Origin: Dicyema japonicum
Lineage: Eukaryota; Dicyemida; Rhombozoa; Dicyemidae
Reading direction: 5' to 3'
DNA: 64,000 nucleotides
Assembly: GCA_011109175.1 (NCBI GenBank)
Contig: RDEW01000002.1
Location: 206,579-270,578, forward strand
Position numbers and translations under genes: made by a program. The first letter of the stretch is position 1. Each line of letters opens with the position of its first letter. Below are positions 12,012 to 21,454 of the stretch, one piece after another. The notes below the pieces were generated by a model. It searched no databases. It saw nothing but the letters and a program-made list of their open reading frames with translations, and was not told the origin of the DNA.

Positions 12012-12331
12012 GTATAATAATAATTAAGCCATAGTATTTATAGCTCCGCATAGGAGCGGACACATACTTTATTTAAGTAAAGAACAGTTAATTTTAACTA
12101 ATCGTAGAACCAAGGAATGACCTTCACTTCTTTTTTTCTTTTTCTTGTGTGAGTGTCCTTTCTAGACAAACCAGTTCTGCAGTGAGTATCCACTGATGAC
12201 GGCGTCACTCGTCAAACCCTATCTGCATCGTAGATGCGTGGAACTTTTCACCAGGTGAACATCTTCGAGATTTGAACCCGTAGCCTAAGCCACTTAAGCC
12301 CGACACTTAACCACTATGCCACCAGGCTATT
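12012..12331 (-). mobile_element. SINE-1, tRNA-derived, full copy
   Basis: Read on the - strand, it starts with a tRNA-like head holding an A box (TGGCATAGTGG) and a B box (GGTTCAAATCT). A body with the words 'gacgccgtcatcagtg' and a pyrimidine/A-rich stretch follows. It ends with a tail matching the LINE 3' end (agctataaatactatggct). Related copies are at 18136-18415 (-), 26158-26325 (+, head missing) and a fragment at about 44282-44312. Its 3' tail suggests that the LINE at 11390 supplies the retrotransposition machinery. Confidence 0.82.
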
Positions 12332-12390
12332 ATGGTAGTCTCGACAATTATTCAATTATTTAAACAAAGATTTACGAATTGAATAATTAA

Positions 12391-12662
12391 TTTATTAACC
12401 TCAGATACACGAAAAGAAGTTAAAAGTAAACAACTAATTAAGTGTATCCGATTTCTACTGTTACAAAGACAGAGTCATTCAATTCCACCCGTAACCATCA
12501 TAAAAAGTAAAAGACGTCGATCACTTGCAGTTTTGGAAACCCCTCCAGTGGAGTGGAGTAAAGAAAATGATTTCTTTTCAGGCCAACCTGGCACTGGGCA
12601 CCACCTGAGATAAGTCGATCACAAGATACCACTCAAACTTGAACCAATTAGCTACAAGACAT
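12391..12662 (-). mobile_element. SINE-2 copy 1
   Basis: About 270-310 bp repeat present four times (also 40068-40372, 44640-44965, 55925-56245). Shared blocks include 'tttattaacc..ggataca' at one end, 'gtgtatcc..tttc.act', 'cccctccagtggagt', 'gcaaatgat' and 'ccaattagc' at the other. Read on the - strand the last part is the head: a weak A-box-like TGGCGCAAT..GG followed by a B-box-like GGTTGAAG. That fits a tRNA-derived SINE ending in '..ggggttaataaa'. All four copies have the same orientation. Confidence 0.72.
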
Positions 12663-12746
12663 AGTAGTTTATTAAATTAAGAAAATCATCATAAAATAAA
12701 TGTTTAAAGAATGTGCGTACAGTAGTGAAATTCAGCAAAATATAAT

Positions 12747-12829
12747 GCGTTGGTGGCCGAGTGGTTAAGGCGGCAGCCTAGAAAGCTGTTGGGATTCGTC
12801 CCGCGCAGGTTCGAATCCTGCCCAACGCG
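12747..12829 (+). tRNA. tRNA-Ser(AGA)
   Basis: An 83-nt class II tRNA. The acceptor stem GCGTTGG pairs perfectly with CCAACGC (12822-12828), and the discriminator is G. The D arm is GCCGAGTGGTTAAGGC. The anticodon stem is GCAGC/GCTGT with a 7-nt loop CTAGAAA, placing anticodon AGA, which reads UCU. The long variable arm (TGGGATTCGTCCCGC) is typical of serine. The T arm is GCAGG-TTCGAAT-CCTGC. A TTTTT run directly follows (12830-12834), a pol III terminator. No intron. Confidence 0.97.
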
Positions 12830-12892
12830 TTTTTATATTTTATTCGCTTGTTGATTACTTTGAAAAACTATAAAAATTTTAATTAGATAATT

Positions 12893-13020
12893 AAGACGTC
12901 TGGCGTTATTGGTCCGAGTACGTCTGATTTTATGAGGTTAATTGGGAAACTTGCAGGACAGCAGATGGGGAGTCTGGAATGACATGATGCCTCTTCCAGA
13001 GCATTGTGTTTGTGTTCCAG
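12893..13020 (+). mobile_element. Family-X retroelement fragment
   Basis: The translation reads KTSGVIGPSTSDFMRLIGKLAG. This matches the ETSG-hh-GP-x-T-x-(E/D)F segment near the C-terminus of the family-X module (for example the intact copy at 19880-20749). It is only the C-terminal end and is closely followed by AT-rich sequence. Confidence 0.65.
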
Positions 13021-13352
13021 AATGAAGAACCTTGTCATAAAAACTAATTTTGATTTTATTTTAATAATAAACAATAATTTTTAATTTATGTGAGTTTTTT
13101 GAATTTACGGTAATTGCCAATTCTCCAAAACCAACAGATAGAGATGCCACCAACATATATATTTAAAATATTATAAGAGATCTTCTTCATTATAACAAAG
13201 GGAACATCAGAATTGAAAAGCATTTGGGAAGCAGGAGACAGTTTTCAGCATTAAAAGTCAACCATGGCTGTTTAGAAAGATAAATCTGTTGCCAAACATT
13301 CCCCAAAGCGGTTTTTTGCCACTTAACGACCTCCTTATACGATATTTCTATA

Positions 13353-14465
13353 CAGGGCTGTGGAGTCGGAGTTGGAGTCGAGGGGTTTTTGTATTGTTGG
13401 AGTCGGAGTCAGTAATAAAAAGGTCGACTCCGACTCCATCTTGATCGCAAATTTTGTTTATTAGCATAGAGGATATACGTGGGACAAAAATAAGTTCATT
13501 TTGTGGAAATGATAAAAATGCTTCAAATCTAAAAAGGCATTTATTGAGATTCCATCCAAATATTCTAAATATTGTTGATAAAAAGGATTCAAACAAACAT
13601 TCAATAGTATATTTTCCTTTGATGTGCCTTAGAAAATGCTACATCTCGAAGTCAGCCAGGATTAAAAAAGTTTTTTTTCAATCTGATAAAATTACTATAT
13701 TCATGGATGCTGAAAATTTTTAAATGCATCTCATTGAACTTGCTGCTGTGAATTGTGTACCTCTCACTTTTTTTCGCAACCAGGATTTCCTGTACTACAC
13801 GACACCGAGTAAATCATTTCGCAAATAATGCACGATTCTATTCTCCGAATGGCCAGTTGTTACAAAGACATTAGCATTAAAAGACACTTCAGCTCACCAT
13901 GACAGAATCATCTGAATAAATTGGTTGAAGAGGTTCTTGAAAATTATGAAATTAAGAAAGAACAGATTTTGTGCATAGTTACCGACAATGCTGCGAACAT
14001 GATAATTTGAACAAAATTGAAAGTGCAAAACGAATTAAAACCGGCCACTAAAGATCGTTGAATTCAAAATTGCAGTTTTAAAACAAGAATTCGATTCCGC
14101 GGCTGATGTGATACTTCAATACGATCGTTCTTGTCGAATACCACTTCATGATCTTATTCAGTATTACCCTGAAGCTATCAAAAAATTTAGCTATGATATC
14201 TCTTGCTCTACCTCCTACACAAGTCAGCGTAGAATGGCTGTTTTCTGGGCTAAATTTTATCAAATCAGACCTTCGAGCTTCAATGAAGGAAGACCTGGTC
14301 GAAGCTATATTATTTCTAATAAATGATAGTTACATTTTTTTTCTAAATGTTTTTTTCTTTTTTCTATTATTCTTACAACGTCTGAATTTTTTTATATAAC
14401 AACCGAAGTCGGAACGGATTTGAGGAGTCGAAGTCGTGGTATATTTTACCGACTCCACAGCCCTG
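13353..14465 (+). mobile_element. hAT element, 1113 bp, with 8-bp target duplication and decayed transposase
   Basis: Both ends carry the inverted repeat CAGGGCTGTGGAGTCGG. The sequence tttctata flanks the element on each side (13345-13352 and 14466-14473), a perfect 8-bp hAT duplication. Inside, the + strand encodes a BED-type zinc-finger stretch (SSFCGNDKNASNLKRHLLRF, 13487-13550), a hAT core motif IVTDNAANMI (about 13974-14006), and a C-terminal dimerisation block with LALPPTQVSVEWLFSG (14195-14242). The frames are broken and the length is well below that of a full transposase gene, so this is an internally deleted, inactive copy whose ends remain intact. Confidence 0.93.
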
Positions 14466-14699
14466 TTTCTATATTCCACATTTAAAGAAATCAAGAGAGC
14501 AGATATCGAGGTTATTTTAAAAGGAAGTTTTCAGGTTTCCTCTAACGATGCAATCGTCCAGGTACCATAAATTGAGGAGAGTAGAAATGAATGACCGATA
14601 ATAAAAAAAAAGAAACTAAGAATCGAAAGTTCTTATTGCTCATCTGGGGACATCTGGGATCACAAAAAACACCCCACTTCAAATTTCAAAATTAGCACA

Positions 14700-15115
14700 A
14701 CTGACTGCTACCTCTTGTCTTTCGAAATACAATTTAACATTAACGAGGACATATGGGCGAGCTACAGATACTCTTCAGTAACGACAAGCTGTTTTCGTGC
14801 ACTTTTGACACCTCCGACGAATCGCCCTAAACACCCACCAGCCCCGGCAGATCTACACGAAACAAAAATAAAGACGGATACTTCACTTCTGTCGTCCTAC
14901 AACATCATGACTTACGATCGATTATTTTATCTTCTCTAAAAAACAGCAGTGCTGTCCTGAACAGTCTAAACCCGAATTTCTGGAGACTCCATCGGACTCC
15001 TACTATCAGTATTCAAAATCAACTCCTCCACTACACAATCGTGCTAAACGTCTGGTATCTTGACGATAACATCATTGGTGTGATTGAGAACTGTAATGGG
15101 AGATGACAAAATAGA
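14700..15115 (+). mobile_element. Family-X reverse transcriptase fragment
   Basis: The segment 14960-15105 translates to LNSLNPNFWRLHRTPTIS... and then LNVWYLDDNIIGVIENC. The YLDD box in a VWYLDD-x-h-h-G context is the RT catalytic motif C of the family whose C-terminal modules are scattered through this window; compare WYVSDATISG at 49270-49300. The part before 14930 is open in one frame (14715-14939) but not recognisable. Confidence 0.6.
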
Positions 15116-15194
15116 GATTATAGAAATGCGACGTTCTGGGCAAAGAATGAATACGCAATAATTTTTTCCCCAATCTCACCATGATCGACTCAAA

Positions 15195-16990
15195 AATTGC
15201 ACTTTTAATTTTACAAACTTTTACGTCATTTACCGTGTTTTATTGTCGACATGGAGATGATTTGACATGAACCTCTTGAAAAACATCGACGGGGCAGTGA
15301 GAACGCTTATAGAGAAAATCCTGTTCATATCTCTCGACTACACTGGTTAGTATATAAAGATGATAAGACTGTGATATGGGACTAAATCGCTCAACAAGGA
15401 AATGATTTTAAAATGTTTTAATTAGATTCGTTAATTTAATTTTTAGTAATTAATCGATAATGAGTGAAAATCAAAAAGAAAAAAAATAACAACCAGAAAA
15501 TTTAACTAACTCGTAAAGCTGTTAAAATGGGACTCATACACAAGCAAAAAACGAACGAGATTAAAAACATTCTCAATGTCTTAGTTAATGTATTAAATTA
15601 ATTAGCATGACCTTTTGAATAAAGTGCGAGTTTTCCTAAGCTGAGAGTTACATTACTACTCCTTGGAGGCAAAGATATTTTCAATCATAAAACCGTTGTG
15701 TAATTATAATAAGGTCATGATGTATCTGAATTAAAGTGATAATAATTAAATCATTTTCAGAGAGATTACAACCTTCAAATTTAAAACGATTGAATTAGAT
15801 AATGGAATAATTTCAAAAATAAAAATTTTCGGGAATTGAAAATTAAGGTAATAAAATTTTTTATTAAGATATTTAACAATTATAGATTAAAAAATCAAAC
15901 TTTGATATAAATACAGAAAATAAAATTTAAAAGAATTAATTAGATTCCTAAAAAAATGGATCATTTGACTGGTTTCCCAATTATTGCATATCTTAGCTAT
16001 CTTCATTTACTTAATGATCTTTAACACTCAAAGTGAAGAAATTATTAAGAAAACAGTACAATTGGATGACAATGGTGTTCCTATGTGGGTCGAGTTAGAC
16101 AATGGTTATGTTACGTCTATTATCAGTGGATCAATCACTTTAAATTATTCATATAATAGCAAAGTAAAGAAAGGATTAATTTTAGATTATACATTTCTCA
16201 ATTGATGAAGCAAAAATGTATGTTACTGAAAATCGAGGACATTTTACTGCATTTTTGTCAAAAGAACAAGTCAATATAAGCTTCCAATATAAACATATTC
16301 AAGATGAAGTTCAGATATATAAGTTTAAATGTTCAATTTTTAGCGAGAGTAAATAATGGAGTTTAATTTAGATTTGACCACAGTCCTAAGAAAGTGGATT
16401 AGCATATCTCATAAAATTGGGGATTATTGTAAATGCAATGAGTTGAAAATTTCCAAAAACAAAAACTCATTAAAAATATTGAATTTGAGACTTCAATTTT
16501 TAAAAAATGACACAATCAAAAATTTTACTGGAAATGGTTTAATTCATCTTAATGATAATTAGCTAATGATTGCAATTGTGAGAGTCGTCATTCAAAATTG
16601 TCTTCTCATATTAAACACTCAATAAATTCTCATATTGTCAAGAAGAATCATCACAGAATTAAATATATTGTAAAATCACTCTATCCTCAAATAGAAGAAA
16701 TAAGAATCCCCAAAAAAATATTGCAATCCCAACTATAATTCCAAAAGTAAATAATACAAAAACTGGATCTACTAGCAATGTTTATAAACCATTAATTTAT
16801 GGTCTTGTTACTTTAGGATTTGTAACAATTTCAGTGATAATTTATGTCAAATTTAAATATGCTGCGAAAAACCTTTGATAGAAATATCATGACGATTTAA
16901 TTTTTTTTGGGTTTAACAACTAATTCTAGACAAAATTATTTTTAAAAACGATATTTAGGTTAAAATATGGAACATTTTAATTTTTCACTA
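15195..16990 (+). repeat. Segmental duplication unit A (with gene A)
   Basis: This 1.8-kb stretch is closely similar to 36588-38300, including about 700 bp of non-coding upstream sequence ('ctctcgactacactggttagtatataaa', 'gataagactgtgatatggga'). Its gene part and downstream flank also match 42715-44095. The downstream match resumes at 17272-17460 after a 230-bp piece absent from copy C. Confidence 0.85.
15956..16878 (+). CDS. Secreted/type I membrane glycoprotein family, copy A
   Basis: Unknown function. The ATG at 15956 begins MDHLTAIFIYLMIFNTQS, a signal peptide formed only after removal of a 25-nt intron (15972-15996). The mature part starts EEIIKKTVQLDDNG. Further introns are 16164-16185 (22 nt), 16349-16371 (23) and 16537-16562 (26). 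The ectodomain has NxS/T sites (NYS, NIS, NLT, NFT) and cysteines in YCKCN and NDCNCES. A transmembrane segment (LIYGLVTLGFVTISVIIYV) near the end is followed by a short basic tail. The exon sum is one base short of 276 codons; the slip is in an A run near 16717-16723, where copies B and C carry the extra A. Copies B and C share all four intron positions. A surface or secreted role is inferred from topology only. Confidence 0.8.
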
Positions 16991-17051
16991 TAACTCCAAT
17001 ATTAATAGATTATTAATAGACTTACGAATTTAATCTTTTGTGGTGTAGTGC

Positions 17052-17273
17052 ATGTCTGTTTTAAACAAAGGATTTGAAACATATTCTACGGGCCTTCCTG
17101 CTGACCTGGAAACTGAAAACACGGACGAAATATGATGTTTGGCTCGAGAACTGCATAATAGGAGATTATGTGCATTTAGCACAAATCTGCAAGCTCTGAA
17201 AGCCATGGCTGATACTATAGATCACTCTGACAAAGTAGAGTGGGCCAGCGAGGTTGTCAGACTTTCTCGTTAG
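17052..17273 (+). other. Unassigned open frame inside a copy-A-specific insertion
   Basis: About 230 bp (17040-17272) interrupts the flank that is continuous in copy C (43890-43905). It carries a 74-codon frame starting MSVLNKGFETYSTGLPADLE, with one internal TGA (17133-17135), and ending WASEVVRLSR. The helical second half resembles a small cellular protein rather than a transposon, but I do not recognise it. It could be a retrocopied exon set or a gene remnant. The stop may be real or lie in an intron I could not place. Confidence 0.35.
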
Positions 17274-17479
17274 ATAGTCTTCACCGCAAAATCAAATCCT
17301 TTTTTAAATGATTTTGTACGCTTAGTTACTTTACTTAAATGTGATTTGGTGAAATACTTCAGAGAGTAAGTGTCTTTATTAATTCATGAAAATTGTTACG
17401 TCTCTCAGTTTTCTTGCATAATCAGATACACATTTATTTATTAAAAAAGCCAGTTCACATTTAAATAAAATAATTCATA

Positions 17480-18135
17480 CACGCGTCATGTGGTTCTGCA
17501 TTTCTGATGGCGCTAGTTGTGGACTCTACTTTACAATCAAAAAGGACCCACTACTCGTTTCAATTCAAGAAGATTATCCTTCCTGTTCCCCTATTTGTAT
17601 ACCTACCCAACTTGGTCGAAGCCCTGCTTATGCTCTCCGGAGAAATAAACCTAAATCCCGGTCCACGAAAGCTCTCGTCCTCTTACAACTAAACATTAAC
17701 GGAATAAGAGGAAGGTCCTGGAGCTCAGAGACCTTCTGAAAAAACAGGACACAGACATTTGCCTACTTCAAGAAACAAGACTATCTTCCTCCACTTCCTC
17801 CCATGTCTTCCCAGGCTAAAACATTATTCGACGTTGCCACCCTCGGGCCGCGGAGGTGGAGTCATCACACTTATCAAGAAATAAATCCCTTTCTCAGAGA
17901 GAGCACGCTTCTACTTCCCCCATCCCGTTGAATACATCGAAATTTTAATTTCAACCAACTTTGGATGCCTAACTATACTGAACCTCTACATACCTCTTCC
18001 CGGTTCGTGCCCCAAAGGGTACACCTTCTCACTGTCAGACATCGTCTAGCCCAATAACCTATTAGTATGTGGAGACTGAACGTGAAACATCCGATGTGGT
18101 TCAAAAACCAACCGGAAGACGCCAGAGGAACCCAC
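17480..18135 (+). mobile_element. LINE 5' region: 2A-like motif followed by endonuclease start
   Basis: A frame from 17507 ends with SGEINLNPGP (17642-17665 for EINLNPGP), a match to the ribosome-skipping 2A-like consensus ExNPGP known in some APE-type LINEs. After a frameshift the sequence reads ELRDLLKKQDTDICLLQETR (about 17720-17780), the beginning of an AP-like (EEP) endonuclease domain with the LQET motif. Further fragments continue to about 18100, with stops and shifts. It is cut off on the right by the SINE at 18136. The hydrophobic segment before 2A (FKKIILPVPLFVYLPNLVEALLML) is typical of such leaders. Confidence 0.75.
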
Positions 18136-18415
18136 TTGCAGTTGCGGTTATCGCTCCTATGGGCAGAACATACACTTTATTTTTAGCAAAGAACAGTTAT
18201 AATAGCTAATCAAGGAGGTTCAAGGAATGCTCTTAACTTTTTGTTTTCTTTGATGTATGTCCTTTATAGACAGTCTGGTTCCGTAGTGAAGTTCACTGAT
18301 GACGGCGTCAATCGTCAAGCCAAAACATAGAAATTCGTTGAACCTTCACCCGAAATGTGCAGCATTGGATTCGAACTAGCGACCTTCAGGTCTCTTGCCC
18401 GGCAACCGAATTTTA
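18136..18415 (-). mobile_element. SINE-1 copy 2
   Basis: Shares with the 12012-12331 copy the words 'gctcctatg', 'acactttattt', 'aaagaacagtt', 'aaggaatg', 'ctgatgacggcgtca' and 'cgtcaa'. The head on the - strand keeps a B box (AGTTCGAATCC), while the A box is poorly preserved. The LINE-like tail is missing beyond 'cgctcctatggg'. It is inserted in or next to the 2A-bearing LINE relic. Confidence 0.75.
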
Positions 18416-19027
18416 ATAAAAGTTGAAGAATCGCCAAAAGGAATAGAATTGTGTACAAGAATAAGTAAACACCAGTAGCTGTGCTGAGGCGCGGTTAAAA
18501 ATAGTTCTTGAAGTGAGGAGTCTTGAATTTCGGTGTAAGTTTAGTTTATTGGATGAGGTCAATGATTGTAAGAGAAGATACATAAATCAATATATTTTTT
18601 TGGAAAGACTTATGATGTTCAACTTGAGTATCTTAAACTTTCTCTAAATGGACGGGTCCAGGGGTAGGTTCAACATCACTACACCTGATTAAAGAAATCT
18701 GGGAACGGCAGCTTGGCACTCGTTCCGTAGCCATACTAAGCAAAAACTACAGTCCAACCACGAAATGCGGCAAAAATTCCCCAATTTTGATATTTTCTCA
18801 AAATGAGGGTTTGTTTAAAAATCTAAATAAAAAATACTGAAAAATTACTCTCATAATCAAAATTACTATAATATGTATTGAAAACAAGATGAATCATTTG
18901 ATTTTTATTTTTTGATAAATAAATCTGTCATTTTCATGTTATTTTGTTACTTTTTTCGTATTATGCACAATATCTGCTTATAGTTTAAAGCATTTTCAGT
19001 TGTTTACTACATTAAAATGCATTGTAG
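18416..19027. other. No recognisable gene
   Basis: AT-rich sequence without a family match. I see no repeat from elsewhere in the window. Confidence 0.4.
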
Positions 19028-19380
19028 TGACTTCCTTGCAAACGAGATAAAGCAGATGCTTTGTTGCAAGGTCCTCGTTATTCCAATAGTAATGACGTAA
19101 GAAGGAATTGGTAAAAAATTAGACGTAGATAAGAAGCTCAAAGTTTATTTACAGTGCGTTATTTTTTAAAGTGGACCGTAGAGACCCTGTCACTGTTGTA
19201 TAGGAGGCAGAGCAAGAAGATGCAACATTGGTAGAGGGCTCAATTGGACAAGATGTTCTCGGAGCTGTTTCAGCAACCAGAATCGAACCTGCATAAGAAA
19301 CTGGCGAGGAAGGTTGTTGATTGTTAGATATTAACTTTTTCGTTGGTTAAATAAAGCTTGGTTAAATTTCGCTACTAATT
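19028..19380 (+). mobile_element. R4/Dong-like LINE, 3' end fragment
   Basis: Corresponds to 2155-2540 of the first copy. Shared stretches include 'ggttgcaaggtcctcgttattcc' (as 'tgttgcaagg...'), 'atagtaatgacgta', the coding tail 'tttcagcaaccagaatcgaacctgc' (split here into two short matches) and the 3' end 'ggttgttgatt..ttaactttt..ggttaaataaag'. Frames are broken. The shared 3' ends fix the element end near 19375. Confidence 0.7.
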
Positions 19381-19879
19381 TTCCTGATTTGGGGTTATAT
19401 TAATAAAAAAATTTCATATTACTTTTAAAATGATAAAATCTCACCAAAATCGAGGTTTTCTCACAGTTTGGGATTTTCCAAAACGATCTCGGACTTTTTA
19501 TTTAATTGGTTGTGTAATTTTATCTCTCCCTTACGCAATCTTTCAATAAATTTATAAAAATTAAAAAAAATAATAATTAAAAATCATAATTAGTAAATTA
19601 TAAAATTATAAATCTGTAAATTTTAATTTAAAATAATCACGTTTGAAATGTTTGTTTCTTGTTGTATGCATGGACAATCGAATGGTTTTGAAAATTCCAT
19701 ACAAAAACAACTTTCAAAGTACAGTACGTTTTTTGATTTAACGAAAAAAATTTTCGTTATTTAAATTTATTAGAGATAAAATAAATTAATGAGGCTTTTT
19801 ATTAAAAAAATAATTTATAATTATTTTATTTTTTTTTGTATTTTTTTTTAAAACAATTAAACAAATAAACAGGTGTTTA
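19381..19879. other. Very AT-rich spacer
   Basis: Low-complexity A/T runs. No gene seen before the family-X frame that opens at 19880. Confidence 0.5.
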
Positions 19880-20749
19880 GTGGATACGGTCCTTCACTCT
19901 ACTTCCGGACTAAACGTACCGCTGACGCCGTCGGGAGCCTGGGATGAATGGATGAATTTGTACCTAAATGCTCCGGTCAATTGTGATAAGCAAAAGTCCT
20001 ATTTGTTTTGTGTCTTCGAAAAGAAGAAAGAATCCCTTGAAAAGACGGAAGATATAAGAAGGCTTGCTTGCCTCAAGACAGCCAGTTGTCACTCGACGGG
20101 GGCCTGGATGAACGCTTTTCCATCTGCTGAAATTGGAAACCTGTTGGATGATGAGGCTGTGAGAATAGCTACCTCGCTTCGTCTTGGTCTTAAATTGTGT
20201 GCCGAAAGAAAATGCCGCTGTGGACGTTGGATCGATCCTTTTGGTTATCATCCCTTGTCATGCAAGATGAGTGCGGGTCGTTTCCCCAGGCACTCCTGCC
20301 TTAACATGACATTAAAGAATTCCCTTGCCTCTGCTGGACACCATTGCCTGTTAGAACCTGCTGGTCTTTCTCGAAACGATGGAAAACGCCCTGATGGGAT
20401 GACGACTTTTCCATTCGCCAACGGACGAAACCTGATCTGGGACGCGACGTGTGTTGATACTTATTCCCCGTCTAATTTGGTTGCTTCTGCTTCAGACCCA
20501 GGACATGCTTCGAAGCAGGCCGAGGAACGAAAGAGGAGGAAGTACCAGAGAATTTCGGAGGAGTATATATTTGTTCCATTCGCGGTGGAAACGTCAGGAA
20601 TCCTTGGCCCCCAAGCAGATGAGTTGGTTCGTAAGATCGGCTCCATGATTCAAGCTGTGACCAAGGATCCGCGAGAAACTGGTTGGTTCCGAGAACGTAT
20701 CTCGTTGGCTATTGTTAGGGGAAATAGCATGGCCATTCAGATGCCTTAA
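19880..20749 (+). CDS. Family-X retroelement, intact C-terminal ORF (zinc finger plus nuclease-like module)
   Basis: An uninterrupted 289-codon frame, the best copy of the commonest element here. In order: a helical part with GAWMNAFPSAEIGNLLDDE (residues about 74-92) and a Cys/His motif CRCGRWIDPFGYHPLSCKMS (about 112-131). Then SAGRFPRHSCLN, and then NDGKRPDGMTTFPFANGRNL followed by IWDATCVDTYSPSN. The last is an RPD...WDAT pattern that looks like a PD-(D/E)xK nuclease core. It ends with VETSGILGPQADELVRKIG and RISLAIVRGNSMAI. Such modules are known at the end of non-LTR RT proteins in invertebrates. The RT half is absent here, so the copy is 5'-truncated. It lies tail-to-tail with the copy at 20820-21400. 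Confidence 0.78.
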   Translation: MDTVLHSTSGLNVPLTPSGAWDEWMNLYLNAPVNCDKQKSYLFCVFEKKKESLEKTEDIRRLACLKTASCHSTGAWMNAFPSAEIGNLLDDEAVRIATSLRLGLKLCAERKCRCGRWIDPFGYHPLSCKMSAGRFPRHSCLNMTLKNSLASAGHHCLLEPAGLSRNDGKRPDGMTTFPFANGRNLIWDATCVDTYSPSNLVASASDPGHASKQAEERKRRKYQRISEEYIFVPFAVETSGILGPQADELVRKIGSMIQAVTKDPRETGWFRERISLAIVRGNSMAIQMP

Positions 20750-20819
20750 TTTAATTTTTATTCATTTGATTTTTAAATTAATTTTTAAAAAAATAAATAA
20801 AAATTTAATTAAACAAATA

Positions 20820-21400
20820 TCAGTTGAGGAAGCCTGCTGCGTGGATTGCGAACGAGTTCCCTCGGAGTATGGCTATTCCAATCTTTTGTCTTAGTCATAA
20901 CCCTTCTCGTTGATCCCTTTTCTTTTTGGCAAGCAATCCTCCGAGTTCTTGCAAGAATTCAGCCGTCATTGGACCAAAGGCTCCCGATGATTCGGTCGCA
21001 ACAGGAGTAAATCGGTAGCGATCCCCGAGGCAAGAATATTTCTTGATTTTTAGGTTTTCCGCGGTCGAAGCAGCTGCTCCAGGTGTCTGAACAGATTTAA
21101 AAATGTTCGTGCTTGAGAACGTGTCTATGCAAGTTGCGTCCCAGACCAAAGATCTTCCAGACGTGAAGGGGAAAAGGGTCATCCCGTCAGGTCTCTTCCC
21201 ATCTCCTCGATCAAGACCCACTGGTTCAAGCTGTGCTGGGAAGCCTGAAGCCTTCAGAGCTCTGACGATCACATCATTCAGAGCGGCATGACGTGGTCCC
21301 CTTCCGGCGCTTCTTCTGCAGGACAGCGGGTCCAATCCTTTCACATCGACTGTTTTCCCGCATAAATTTATTAACAATAAAATATTATTTATTAACTATG
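20820..21400 (-). mobile_element. Family-X retroelement copy, C-terminal module
   Basis: Reads on the - strand as SCRRSAGRGPRHAALNDVIV, DRGDGKRPDGMTLFPFTSGR, LVWDATCIDTFSS, RYRFTPVATESSGAFGPM and FLQELGGLLAKKKRDQ. One in-frame TAG (about 20895) separates this from IGIAILRGNSFAIHAAGFLN and the terminal TGA at 20820-20822. Upstream on the same strand (21390-21450) is the tail of yet another copy (matching ...SVMSAAALSHS at 42350-42387), so two units stand head to tail. Confidence 0.8.
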
Positions 21401-21454
21401 GGGGAGAGCGGCTGCTGACATCACGGAGTAAGCGTTTCCGTTATTAAAATTATT

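Noticed and set aside
15984-16205. Open frame starting at a TTG codon (LHILAIFIYL...) as the start of gene A, with equivalents at 37353 and 42788
   Set aside because: Part of this frame is intron. Removing the 25-nt intron joins the upstream ATG (MDHLT) to AIFIYLMIFNTQS in all three copies, a better start with a proper signal peptide.
20461-20646. Antisense open frames over the intact family-X ORF
   Set aside because: They are shadows of the 289-codon frame, with no conserved motif of their own.
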